NCBI GenBank assembly: GCA_016193065.1
Contig: JACPSX010000056.1
Span: forward strand, 1-9,082
Direction of reading: 5' to 3'
DNA: 9,082 bases
Source of the DNA: Candidatus Tectimicrobiota bacterium
GTDB taxonomy: Bacteria; JACPSX01
The stretch's first letter is position 1; the number at the start of each line of letters is the position of its first letter. Below are positions 1 to 6,384 of the stretch, piece after piece. The translations under genes were made by a program, and so were the position numbers. The notes under the pieces are model-generated. The model was not told where the DNA came from and ran no database searches. It saw only the letters and a list, made by a program, of their open reading frames with translations.

Positions 1-1310
1 CGCTGATACCTCATCCCCCGGGTTATGATTCCTATCCGTTTATAAACCCGAGTGGCTGGGAGATAGTCATCCCGGTGGCCAATGCGGGGCCCGATCAGAC
101 GGTGAATGAGGGGATCCTGGTGACGCTCGATGGAACAGGAAGTACCGGTCAAAACTTAACCTTCAGTTGGACCCAGCTTGCTGGCCCCGTTGTAACTCTG
201 AGTGGTGCCAACACCCCCACACCCAGTTTCACACCGCTGTTGCCGGGCGGATTCGGCAGCCAGGTGCTCACGTTCCAACTGACAGTAACCAGTGGCGACC
301 TAGCGAGCTCAGATACTGTTGACATCACAGTCAAGAACGTGAATCACGGACCGGTGGCCCTGGCTGGCGCGGATCAGACCGTCAACGAGGGGAGTTTGGT
401 TACGCTTGACGGAAGTGCCAGCTACGACCCGGATAGTGACCCCATCACGTACCAGTGGGTGCAGACCGGGGGGGATCCGGTGACGCTCAATGGCCCGACG
501 ACAGCGACTCCGACATTCACGGCTCCAATCCTCTCAGGTGGCGTGGGTGGATCGAGCACCCTGACGTTCGCCTTGACGGTCTCGGATGATGCTCTCTCAA
601 GCCCTGCCGATGAGGTGCAGGTGGTCGTGGAGCAAGTAAACCACGCGCCGGTGGCAAACGCGGGGGCACCTCAGACCGTACATAGTGGCAGTCTCGTCAC
701 CCTGGACGGCACTGGCAGCTACGACCCGGATAGTGACCCCATCACCTACCAGTGGGTGCAGACCGGGGGGGATCCGGTTGTCACGCTCACGGGCGCTACA
801 ACCCCCACTCCGAGCTTCGTGGCCCCTCCAGTATCGGGGACCACCTCGCTTATCTTCGAATTAACGGTCAGCGACACCTTGTTCAGCAGCACGGCAGCTG
901 TGTCCATTACCGTAAAGAATGGTCCGCCCGTCTGTGGGGTGGCAAGCGCAGTTCCGAGCCTCCTGTGGCCACCGAATCACGGCCTGGTGCCGGTCAGCAT
1001 ATCCGGGGTCACCGATCCGGACGATAGTGGTGTTGCGATCAGCATTGTGGGGGTAACGCAGGACGAGCCCGTGAACGGTTTGGGCGATGGTGACACGAGT
1101 CCGGACGCTGTGATCAAAGGGGACAAGGTCCTCCTGCGGGCAGAGCGCTCTGGGACTGGAAACGGGCGGGTCTACGAGGTCCGCTTTACCGCCGATGACG
1201 GCCAGGGAGGGGCGTGTTCGGGAGCCGTTAGCGTGAAGGTCCCTCACAGTAATAAGCGTGGAGTGGTCACCATTGACGATGGGCAGCTCTACGACTCGAC
1301 CCAGCCGTAA
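1..1310 (+). CDS. PKD/REJ-like repeat protein with C-terminal LWPPN module (5' end outside window)
   Basis: This is the C-terminal 435 codons of a large, probably secreted or surface protein. The frame (first full codon at base 3) is open to the window edge, so the GTG at 75 is an internal valine and not a start. The first residues (LIPHPPGYDSYPFINPSG) belong to an upstream domain. Three PKD/REJ-like beta-sandwich repeats follow, each opening with A-N/L-A-G-x-x-Q-T-V and carrying VTLDG and a late LTVS/LTVT strand: about 75-340, 350-640 and 650-920. Repeats 2 and 3 contain the typical SYDPDSDPITYQW core. From about 927 to 1250 lies a module marked by LWPPNH, DEPVNGLGDGDTSPD and LRAERSGTGNGRVYEV. 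The same module ends the 3346-6384 protein. The polypeptide stops 20-odd residues later without the lysine-rich tail seen in that paralogue. PKD folds usually serve extracellular binding or spacing; no catalytic motif is visible. The fold call is firm, the function unknown. Confidence 0.9.
   Translation, partial: LIPHPPGYDSYPFINPSGWEIVIPVANAGPDQTVNEGILVTLDGTGSTGQNLTFSWTQLAGPVVTLSGANTPTPSFTPLLPGGFGSQVLTFQLTVTSGDLASSDTVDITVKNVNHGPVALAGADQTVNEGSLVTLDGSASYDPDSDPITYQWVQTGGDPVTLNGPTTATPTFTAPILSGGVGGSSTLTFALTVSDDALSSPADEVQVVVEQVNHAPVANAGAPQTVHSGSLVTLDGTGSYDPDSDPITYQWVQTGGDPVVTLTGATTPTPSFVAPPVSGTTSLIFELTVSDTLFSSTAAVSITVKNGPPVCGVASAVPSLLWPPNHGLVPVSISGVTDPDDSGVAISIVGVTQDEPVNGLGDGDTSPDAVIKGDKVLLRAERSGTGNGRVYEVRFTADDGQGGACSGAVSVKVPHSNKRGVVTIDDGQLYDSTQP
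419..481 (+). repeat. 63-base direct repeat, copy 1 (in PKD repeat 2)
   Basis: Bases 419-481 match 716-778 at 62 of 63 positions; the only difference is G at 449 versus C at 746. The repeat encodes SYDPDSDPITYQWVQTGGDP and contains a run of seven G. The identity is far above that of the flanking PKD sequence, so it suggests recent duplication or gene conversion between neighbouring repeats. Confidence 0.95.
716..778 (+). repeat. 63-base direct repeat, copy 2 (in PKD repeat 3)
   Basis: This is the partner of 419-481, lying 297 bases (99 codons) downstream, so both copies are read in the same frame. Just after the repeat this copy carries one extra codon (DPVVTL versus DPVTL). Confidence 0.95.
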
Positions 1311-1404
1311 ATCGGCACTGGAGGCTTATTGGGGACCGGGCACTTGGTTTGGCAAATGGGTCCTTCGGGTTCTTTGGGCTGGGGTGAAGGGAGTCTGTTG
1401 GTGA

Positions 1405-1524
1405 GGGAGTGTTGGCCACGGACGTGGCTATACCGTCACGCTCCAGTGCACCGACGCTTCTGGATGTAGATCGATGAAGACCAAAACGGTGACAGTCCCA
1501 CGCAAGAAGCCGAAAAGCAAGTAG
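1405..1524 (+). pseudogene. Remnant: C-terminal tail of a second LWPPN-module protein
   Basis: In the frame of base 1405 the sequence reads through GHGRGYTVTLQCTDASG and then MKTKTVTVPRKKPKSK to a TAG at 1522-1524. This matches the end of the 3346-6384 protein (GRGRVYTITIRCADASG, then TKTTTVTVPHKKPKKEKKR). The DNA of the last 45 or so bases before the stop is also clearly similar. A TGA at 1402-1404 lies directly upstream, and I could not find the rest of the module (LWPPN, NEPV) between 1311 and 1404. It is therefore a truncated tail with no start codon or ribosome site. It lies in a different frame from the upstream gene and is not its continuation, although a frameshift or deletion between two once-joined modules is possible. 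Confidence 0.7.
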
Positions 1525-1599
1525 CAAGGAGCTAGGAGCAAGGGATTCTGTTGTAGCCAAGAAATCAAGATGAACTGCATCGAATTGCCTCTGGCGTAA

Positions 1600-1780
1600 G
1601 TAGACCAACGGACGGAGAAGGTCGACCGTTGGGTCAACAGTGAGCAGAAGCATCGCTGGGTAGCCCACGACGCTGCTGGACGTCAAGCCTCGGCTGCGGC
1701 GCCTGCACGGCTATCAATTTCTGCCGCCGCTCCGCCCTGCCCTGGTCAAGGATCAGAAGGAGCCGCAAGAGGTTGCGTAA
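1600..1780 (+). pseudogene. Decayed transposase C-terminus (IS256/mutator-like), frameshifted
   Basis: From 1600 one frame reads DQRTEKVDRWVNSEQKHRWVA (to about 1665). A +1 shift then gives TLLDVKPRLRRLHGYQFLP and PLRPALVKD, ending in TAA at 1778-1780. Joined, the order is R-W, then R-W-V-A, then L-L-D-V-x-P-R-L-R-R-x-x-G-Y-x-x-L-P-x-L. This resembles what I recall of the C-terminal end of IS256-type transposases. Neither frame has a start, and a stop (1597-1599) precedes the fragment. No terminal inverted repeats or target duplications were identified. The resemblance is from memory of family patterns, so the family name is tentative. The fact that two adjacent frames complement each other is the better evidence for a broken gene. 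Confidence 0.45.
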
Positions 1781-2131
1781 GACCATGCGAACACCCTTCT
1801 CAATTTCAACGAGAAATGGGATCGACTCGAATTCTTGGTGCCCTAAGAAACCGTTGACAGAGCAAAAGACAGAGTGCTAAAAGAAGGCCAGATCTAGAAA
1901 CTTCTCATCCAATCGGGACACGCTAAAAGCGAGGGATCCCTCAAGGATTCTGGGCGTGCACCCCATAAGCAAAAGGGGGCCTTTAATGACGCTCTGCCGT
2001 CGATCAGCCCTTTTGCTCTCGCCTCAAAAGGCGGTATTCCCCGTCTTCGCGTCTTTAACGAACTCCGAATCGGAGCCAAATTCCGAGGCTGGGTTAGGGT
2101 GTACGCCTGGGGTTAAACCCCCATTGTTGTT
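1781..2131. other. Non-coding gap, no gene supported
   Basis: No reading frame here has both a ribosome site and recognisable protein content. The first part (about 1850-1960) is visibly richer in A+T than the flanking genes. Small symmetric elements are present. AGCAAAAGGG (1968-1977) faces CCCTTTTGCT (2008-2017). CTCCGA-A-TCGGAG (2063-2075) overlaps a second possible stem, TCGGA (2070-2074) with TCCGA (2082-2086). GGGGTT-A-AACCCC sits near 2110-2122. None is followed by a T-run, so none reads as a classic terminator. The stretch is best described as eroded intergenic or mobile-element-derived DNA. Confidence 0.5.
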
Positions 2132-2163
2132 CTCCTCTGATTCCCTAAGGGGGAAAGAAGGAG
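2132..2163 (+). repeat. Intergenic hairpin, candidate member of the palindromic repeat family
   Basis: CTCCT (2132-2136) pairs with AGGAG (2159-2163), and TTCCC (2141-2145) pairs with GGGAA (2151-2155), with a TAAGG loop. The layout of a pyrimidine-rich arm, short loop and purine-rich arm is the same as that of the in-gene palindromes near 3777-3800 and 4230-4250. It lies about 80 bases before the start at 2245. Without a T-run it is not a convincing terminator. Confidence 0.5.
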
Positions 2164-2230
2164 GTGGTGATCGTTGATTGAATTGAGATCTTTTCAAGGT
2201 TCGACTTGATCCTGTCCGCAATGGATTTGG

Positions 2231-2237
2231 GGAGGAG
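2231..2237 (+). promoter_or_regulatory. Strong ribosome binding site deciding the start at 2245
   Basis: GGAGGAGG-type sequence sits about 7 bases before ATG 2245. Upstream in-frame start-like codons lack such a site, and the signal peptide begins at 2245. No clear promoter was found between 2164 and 2230. Confidence 0.85.
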
Positions 2238-2244
2238 GGGTACC

Positions 2245-2844
2245 ATGAAAAAGCTAGCGGTGTTGTCGGCGCTGGTAGTGTTCCTGGGTGTTCTTGCCTT
2301 AGCGGGGAGCGGGGTGTCTGCGCGCGGCGGTCCAAAGGGTGGGTGCGCCACGATTCAGGATGGAACCATTACGGACAGTGATGGAAACCCTCTGGTGCTG
2401 GGGTTCGACCAGTTCGGATACAACTACCAGGCCCACGAGTTTAACGGCACATACGACAGCGTGGACCGCGTCCTCGACGGCAAGTACTATGGTGCTACTG
2501 GAGACTATGTGGATGACCAACTGTGGATGAAGTGGTCCGATGACTGGCTTTCCAATAAGGACTGCAATGGGGATGGAAAGCTTGATAGAGGTGCGGCAGG
2601 CACCAGCCAAGGATGGCTCACCAATCACGTGGAAGGGGACTATGACTCCAATGGCGATGGCCTTCAAGATGCCCACTACACCTATTTCGTAAAGGTTGGC
2701 TGGGTCGGGCCGGGGGGCCCCCTCTGGGGTCAGTACACAGTTATCCAGGAGGTGTACAACGACCCGGTCGGTGGCTATCACGGCCTGCTCTCCAAGATCG
2801 CGGCGCCCGGCCTTGGCTTGAACGAGCACTGGACCCAGCAATAG
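2245..2844 (+). CDS. Small secreted protein of unknown family with two calcium-loop-like motifs
   Basis: The product is 199 residues. Residues 1-26 form a classic signal peptide: MKK, a hydrophobic stretch AVLSALVVFLGVLALA, and a VSA cleavage site before RGG. The mature part is rich in Asp, Gly and aromatic residues (GFDQFGYNYQAHEFNG, MKWSDDWLSNKDCNGDG). Two Asp/Asn loops look like EF-hand, dockerin or thrombospondin-type-3 calcium loops: DCNGDGKLD at 106-114 and DSNGDGLQD at 134-142. Only two cysteines remain after cleavage, C34 and C107, which could form one disulfide. There is no membrane anchor or sorting motif, so it is probably released or periplasmic. The start is set by the strong ribosome site at 2231-2237. 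I do not recognise a named family and propose no function beyond an exported, probably calcium-binding protein. It stands alone, with about 500 non-coding bases after it. Confidence 0.85.
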   Translation: MKKLAVLSALVVFLGVLALAGSGVSARGGPKGGCATIQDGTITDSDGNPLVLGFDQFGYNYQAHEFNGTYDSVDRVLDGKYYGATGDYVDDQLWMKWSDDWLSNKDCNGDGKLDRGAAGTSQGWLTNHVEGDYDSNGDGLQDAHYTYFVKVGWVGPGGPLWGQYTVIQEVYNDPVGGYHGLLSKIAAPGLGLNEHWTQQ

Positions 2845-3085
2845 CAGAGAGCGAGGGTCTCCAAACAAAGTAAGGCTACAAGGCCGGATGGTCGCGTGAC
2901 GGGAACGGCGCCAACTTCCCCCGATTTCCGGGTTGTCCCATCGCTCTGGGGAACTGTGGGCCGGGGTGACCTGGCGCTGTGGGAAGTCTCCTACGGGATT
3001 GCCCGGAGCGGAGAAGGGGCGATCCATAGGAAAAAAGTCCCCTGCCGTTCCCTGCGCGGCGGGAGGTGTGTAAACACTCGACTTG

Positions 3086-3094
3086 TGCTATACT
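3086..3094 (+). promoter_or_regulatory. Candidate extended -10 promoter for the 3346 gene
   Basis: TGCTATACT contains TG-n-TATACT, an extended -10 element one base away from TATAAT. No good -35 lies 16-18 bases upstream, which is tolerated in extended -10 promoters. It is the best promoter-like site before the propeller gene, but it is unproven. Confidence 0.4.
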
Positions 3095-3330
3095 GCGCTG
3101 CACAAACGTGGCAGTTGATAAACAGCAAGGCTGTGCGCTTGTCCTGAAATCGCCAACGATTCGGGGGCGGGTATCCGTGGTTTTTTGGCGGTATCCGGGA
3201 ACCATTGGACTCGCTTCCCGCCTTAAAGCTTCTTCAGGCCCGAATTCATCGGAAGAATCGGTCCAGGCAGGGATGCGTGGGGTTGTGTCCAGGGCGGATT
3301 GGTCTGCTTGGAGGCGGTGAAACGTGCAGA

Positions 3331-3337
3331 GAGGAGG
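3331..3337 (+). promoter_or_regulatory. Ribosome binding site deciding the start at 3346
   Basis: GAGGAGG lies 8 bases before ATG 3346. The frame is open further upstream to an ATG at 3205, but that codon has no ribosome site and would put 47 non-signal residues before the signal peptide, so 3346 is preferred. Confidence 0.85.
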
Positions 3338-3345
3338 ATCATAGA

Positions 3346-6300
3346 ATGAAACGGCGGGAGCTGGGACAATCACTGGCGGCGATCTCGATCCTGTTCTTGG
3401 TGATTCTTCCTGTCCTGGCGGACGCTGGGACTATTTCCGCGGCGGCAAACCCCGCTCCCGGGGTTTCCCGCGTGGCTTACAACAAGTTGCCCCTGATCTT
3501 TGAAGCGAACCGGGGGCAGACGGATGCTCAGGTAAAGTTTCTTTCCCGAGGCCACGGTTATACCTTGTTCTTGACTTCCACGGAGGCGGTGCTGGCTTTA
3601 CGCAAGCCTCAGGCCGCTGCCCAGAAACTCGATTCCACTCTTTCTCCCTCTCCTCGTGTGAAGGGCTCTCTCCCACTGGCTTCCCCGAGGGCGGAGGATC
3701 GTGCCTTGTCTACTCCCCCGAGCCCGGAGGGTTCTCTTAAATCCCTTCCGACGGCTGAAGGGGATTCTCCTTTGTCCCCTCCCCCCACCGCGGGGGAGGG
3801 TCAGGGTGGGGGGGCCGTCCTGCGCATGAAGCTTGTGGGCGCCAATCCTGATCCCCGGGTAGTGGGGCGGGAGGAGCTTCCCGGCAAGAGCAACTACTTT
3901 ATCGGCAACGATCCGAAGAAATGGCGCACCAACGTCAGCACCTATGCCCGGATCGAGTATCGAGACGTCTATCCCGGAGTGAATCTGGTCTACTACGGAA
4001 ACCAGGGGCAACTGGAGTACGACTTTATCGTCGCCCCGGGCGCTGATCCCGCCGCCATTCGGCTCTCGATCGGGGGTGCGGACAAACAGGAGATCGACGA
4101 TCAGGGTCATCTCGTTCTGCACGCCGCAGGCGGACAGATCCGCCTCCACAAGCCCCTTGTCTATCAAGAAGTCGACGGCGTCAGAAAGTTCATCCCCGGC
4201 CGCTACGTGCTCATCCCTTCATCTTTATCCCTTCTCCCTTCGGGAGAGGGTCAGAGCAAGGGTACGATTCGGATCGGCTTTGAAGTGGCCGCCTACGATG
4301 CGAGCAAGCCTCTCGTCATCGATCCGGTGCTGAGCTACTCCACCTATTTGGGCGGCACCGGCGCGGATTTCGGCAACGGCATCGCCGTGGATTCCTCCGG
4401 AAATATGTATGTGACGGGCTATACTGCGTCGGCCAACTTTCCTACAGCAAATCCTGTCCCGCCTGGACTCAATGCTGGCGGCTACGATGCCTTCGTAACG
4501 AAGTTGAGCGCCACTGGTGCGCTTGTTTACTCCACGTACCTGGGCGGCAGCGGAGACGATCGGGCGAACGGCATTGCCGTGGACGGTGTCGGCAACGCGT
4601 ACGTGGTCGGCTCAACGAACCCGCTAGACCATCTCTATTCAAACGACTTCCCCACGAAGGAGGCCTTACAGGCCCAGTTCGGTGGCCATACGGATGCCTT
4701 CGTGACAAAACTGAACGCTTCCGGTGGGCTTGTTTACTCCACCTACCTGGGCGGCCTTGATTACGACGGGGGGTTCGGCATTGCCGTGGACGCCGCTGGG
4801 AATGTGTACATTACCGGTGACACATGGTCCGACACCTTTCCTACAACGCCGGGCGCCTTCCAACCTGCACTCAGCGGACCCGCGCAAATTGACGCCTTCG
4901 TGGCCAAGTTGAATGCCGCCGGTTCCGGGCTGGTCTATTCCACCTACCTGGGCGGAAACGGCGGCGTACCCGGCTATGGCATTGCCGTCCATGGCTATGG
5001 CATTGCCGTCGACGCTTCCGGGAATGCCTACGTGACGGGAGATGTTAACAACGGATGGGAACCCGATCGCACCAAGCTGCATTTTCCCACGGTCAATGCC
5101 TTTCAGGCTACCTACGGCGGTGGCTCATTCGATGCTTTCGTAACGAAGCTGAATGCCTCCGGTTCTGCTCTGGTCTACTCGACCTATCTGGGTGGCAGCG
5201 GCCAGGAGCATGGTTATGGCATTGCTGTGGACGGCGCCGGCGCCGCCTACGTGGCGGGTTGGACTCTATCGAGCGACTTCCCGACGAGGGCGGGTTCTTT
5301 TCAGACCGTGTACGGCGGTTCCACGGATGCCTTCGTAACGAAGCTGAGCGCCACGGGTGGGCTTGTTTACTCGTCTTACCTGGGCGGTAGTTTCTATGAC
5401 GAAGGCTTCGGCATCGCCGTAGACGCTTCCGGCAATGCCTACGTGACGGGTTGGACCGGGCAGACATTTACAACGAACAACTTTCCTACGGTGAATCCTT
5501 TCCAGACTGCGATGAGCGGGTTCACTGACGCATTCGTAGCCAAGTTAAATGACGCCGGCTCGGCCCTGGTTTATTCCACCTATCTGGGCGGCAGCGGCGG
5601 CGAAACGGGCTTTGGCATCGCCGTGGATGCTTCCGGCAACGCTTACGTGACGGGCTCCACCGGTTCGAGCAACTTCCCGACGACGTCTGGTCCGTTTGGG
5701 CCCGGAGGTGGAGATGACGCCTTCATAGCGAAAATCACCGCTGCCGTTCCCAACCGGGATCCGGTAGCCGACGCAGGTCCGGATCAGACCGTGGAAGGGA
5801 CCAGTCCCTCGGGGGCTAGGGTGACCCTGGACAGCTCCGGATCAAGCGATCCCGATGGTGATGTACTCACTTACACGTGGATTGAGTCTGGCAATATGAT
5901 CGGTTCCGGTAAAACCATAGCGGTTACTCTATCCATGGGGACCCATGTCATTACTCTCACCGTGGATGACGGCAAGGACGGGACAGCTTCAGACACCGTG
6001 ACCGTGAAGGTACAGGACACGACTGCTCCCCTCATCTCCTCCGTCTCGGCCAGTCCGAGTGTTCTCTGGCCCCCGAACCGCCGGATGGTTCCGGTGACCG
6101 TGGCTGTTTCCGTCTCCGACATTTGTGATGGTGCGCCCAGATGCCGGATCGTGTCTGTGACCAGCAACGAGCCGGTAAGCGGACTCGGCCGGCGCGACAG
6201 GACCCCCGACTGGGAGATCACCGGAGACCTTACGATGAACCTTAGAGCGGAGCGTTCCGCAAAGGGGAGAGGGCGTGTCTACACGATTACGATCCGGTGC

Positions 6301-6384
6301 GCCGACGCCTCGGGAAATAGCTCGACGAAGACCACCACAGTGACAGTTCCGCACAAGAAACCGAAAAAGGAGAAGAAACGGTAA
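3346..6384 (+). CDS. Exported seven-bladed SBBP beta-propeller protein with PKD and LWPPN modules
   Basis: The product is 1012 residues. Residues 1-27 are a signal peptide (MKRRELG, then a hydrophobic AAISILFLVILPVLA). Residues 45-325 form an N-terminal DUF7948-like domain: LPLIFEANRGQTDAQVKFLS, GKSNYFIGNDPKKW, YPGVNLVYYGNQGQLEYDF and the closing ASKPLVIDPVLSYSTYLGG. Seven SBBP repeats follow, each with YS(T/S)YLGG, GIAVD.(S/A)GN.YVTG and DAF(V/I).K. Their YSTYLGG motifs fall near 331, 395, 464, 531, 611, 675 and 743, enough for one complete seven-bladed propeller. Residues 803-890 are a PKD domain (PVADAGPDQTVEG to VTVKVQD). Residues 900-1002 are the LWPPN module (LWPPNRRMVPV, SNEPVSGLG, LRAERS). 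The last ten residues are almost all basic (KKPKKEKKR). The N-terminal domain is interrupted by two low-complexity insertions that coincide with palindromic DNA repeats (residues about 93-156 and 291-306). The role is probably surface adhesion or matrix structure; no enzyme motif is seen. Domain calls are strong; the function is inferred. Confidence 0.95.
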   Translation: MKRRELGQSLAAISILFLVILPVLADAGTISAAANPAPGVSRVAYNKLPLIFEANRGQTDAQVKFLSRGHGYTLFLTSTEAVLALRKPQAAAQKLDSTLSPSPRVKGSLPLASPRAEDRALSTPPSPEGSLKSLPTAEGDSPLSPPPTAGEGQGGGAVLRMKLVGANPDPRVVGREELPGKSNYFIGNDPKKWRTNVSTYARIEYRDVYPGVNLVYYGNQGQLEYDFIVAPGADPAAIRLSIGGADKQEIDDQGHLVLHAAGGQIRLHKPLVYQEVDGVRKFIPGRYVLIPSSLSLLPSGEGQSKGTIRIGFEVAAYDASKPLVIDPVLSYSTYLGGTGADFGNGIAVDSSGNMYVTGYTASANFPTANPVPPGLNAGGYDAFVTKLSATGALVYSTYLGGSGDDRANGIAVDGVGNAYVVGSTNPLDHLYSNDFPTKEALQAQFGGHTDAFVTKLNASGGLVYSTYLGGLDYDGGFGIAVDAAGNVYITGDTWSDTFPTTPGAFQPALSGPAQIDAFVAKLNAAGSGLVYSTYLGGNGGVPGYGIAVHGYGIAVDASGNAYVTGDVNNGWEPDRTKLHFPTVNAFQATYGGGSFDAFVTKLNASGSALVYSTYLGGSGQEHGYGIAVDGAGAAYVAGWTLSSDFPTRAGSFQTVYGGSTDAFVTKLSATGGLVYSSYLGGSFYDEGFGIAVDASGNAYVTGWTGQTFTTNNFPTVNPFQTAMSGFTDAFVAKLNDAGSALVYSTYLGGSGGETGFGIAVDASGNAYVTGSTGSSNFPTTSGPFGPGGGDDAFIAKITAAVPNRDPVADAGPDQTVEGTSPSGARVTLDSSGSSDPDGDVLTYTWIESGNMIGSGKTIAVTLSMGTHVITLTVDDGKDGTASDTVTVKVQDTTAPLISSVSASPSVLWPPNRRMVPVTVAVSVSDICDGAPRCRIVSVTSNEPVSGLGRRDRTPDWEITGDLTMNLRAERSAKGRGRVYTITIRCADASGNSSTKTTTVTVPHKKPKKEKKR
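3622..3813 (+). repeat. In-gene GC-rich repeat cluster (about five degenerate units)
   Basis: Inside the DUF7948-like domain, conserved sequence stops after LALRKPQAAA and resumes at AVLRMKLVGANP. The 64 residues between are Pro/Ser/Gly/Glu-rich, in roughly 11-13-residue units: SPSPRVKGS, ASPRAEDRALS, PPSPEGSLKS, LPTAEGDSPLS and PPPTAGEGQGGG. At DNA level each unit has a C/T-rich half followed by a G/A-rich half. The last unit is a near-perfect palindrome: CCCTCCCCC (3777-3785) and GGGGGAGGG (3792-3800) with a six-base loop, followed by TCAGGGTGGGGG. The array is a multiple of three with no stop, so the gene remains intact. Confidence 0.8.
4216..4263 (+). repeat. Second in-gene palindromic repeat copy
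   Basis: A CCCTTCTCC arm, a TTC-type loop and a GGGAGAGGG arm (4229-4250; nine pairs, one G-T wobble) are followed by TCAGAGCAAGGG. They encode PSSLSLLPSGEGQSKG between GRYVLI and TIRIGFEVAAYD, where members of the family would be expected to have a short turn. The GEGQ reading is shared with the palindrome at 3777-3800, so these two copies are translated in the same frame. Confidence 0.8.
4972..5010 (+). repeat. 21-base tandem duplication in propeller blade 4
   Basis: GGCTATGGCATTGCCGTC occurs at 4972-4989 and again at 4993-5010, a period of 21 bases. It duplicates YGIAVHG in frame, giving GYGIAVHGYGIAVDASGN, whereas each other blade has a single GIAVD strand. It is a recent slippage-type event that lengthens one blade by seven residues. 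Confidence 0.95.

Larger units (their letters stand above)
2845..3345. other. Long intergenic leader region before the propeller gene
   Basis: There is no supported gene in these 500 bases. The open frames here have no ribosome site and no recognisable content. The region contains the promoter candidate at 3086-3094, a tight hairpin ACAGC-AAG-GCTGT (3122-3134), a stem AATCG/CGATT (around 3147-3161), and a stem CGGGAA (3196-3201) with TTCCCG (3215-3220). If transcription starts near 3100, the leader would be about 245 bases, long enough for RNA-level control. I could not match it to the c-di-GMP riboswitch consensus or to another riboswitch. Confidence 0.5.

Noticed and set aside
467-474. Phase variation at the G7 run in the PKD gene
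   Set aside because: A run of seven G occurs in both copies of the 63-base repeat and both stay in frame. Seven is short for slippage, and no regulatory placement supports it.
1345-1365. Sigma-54-like promoter (GGGCAC, then TTTGGCA)
   Set aside because: The GG-to-GC spacing is off by one base and no intact gene follows.
2299-3027. Long open frame on the minus strand (242 codons)
   Set aside because: It lies opposite the secreted protein at 2245-2844, has no ribosome site, no signal or domain, and its composition is that of an antisense shadow.
3165-3186. Terminator or attenuator at the T6 run 3181-3186
   Set aside because: The only stem directly upstream is three pairs (CGG/CCG), too weak to call.
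3205-3345. Upstream ATG at 3205 as the start of the propeller gene
   Set aside because: It has no ribosome site and would place 47 residues before a good signal peptide. ATG 3346 has GAGGAGG at ideal spacing.
3100-3345. c-di-GMP riboswitch in the propeller gene leader
   Set aside because: Short stems exist, but the conserved core of the GEMM consensus as I know it is not present.
3598-4167. Minus-strand open frame of 189 codons
   Set aside because: It is opposite the strongly supported propeller gene and the palindromic repeats, which are open in several frames because they lack stop codons.
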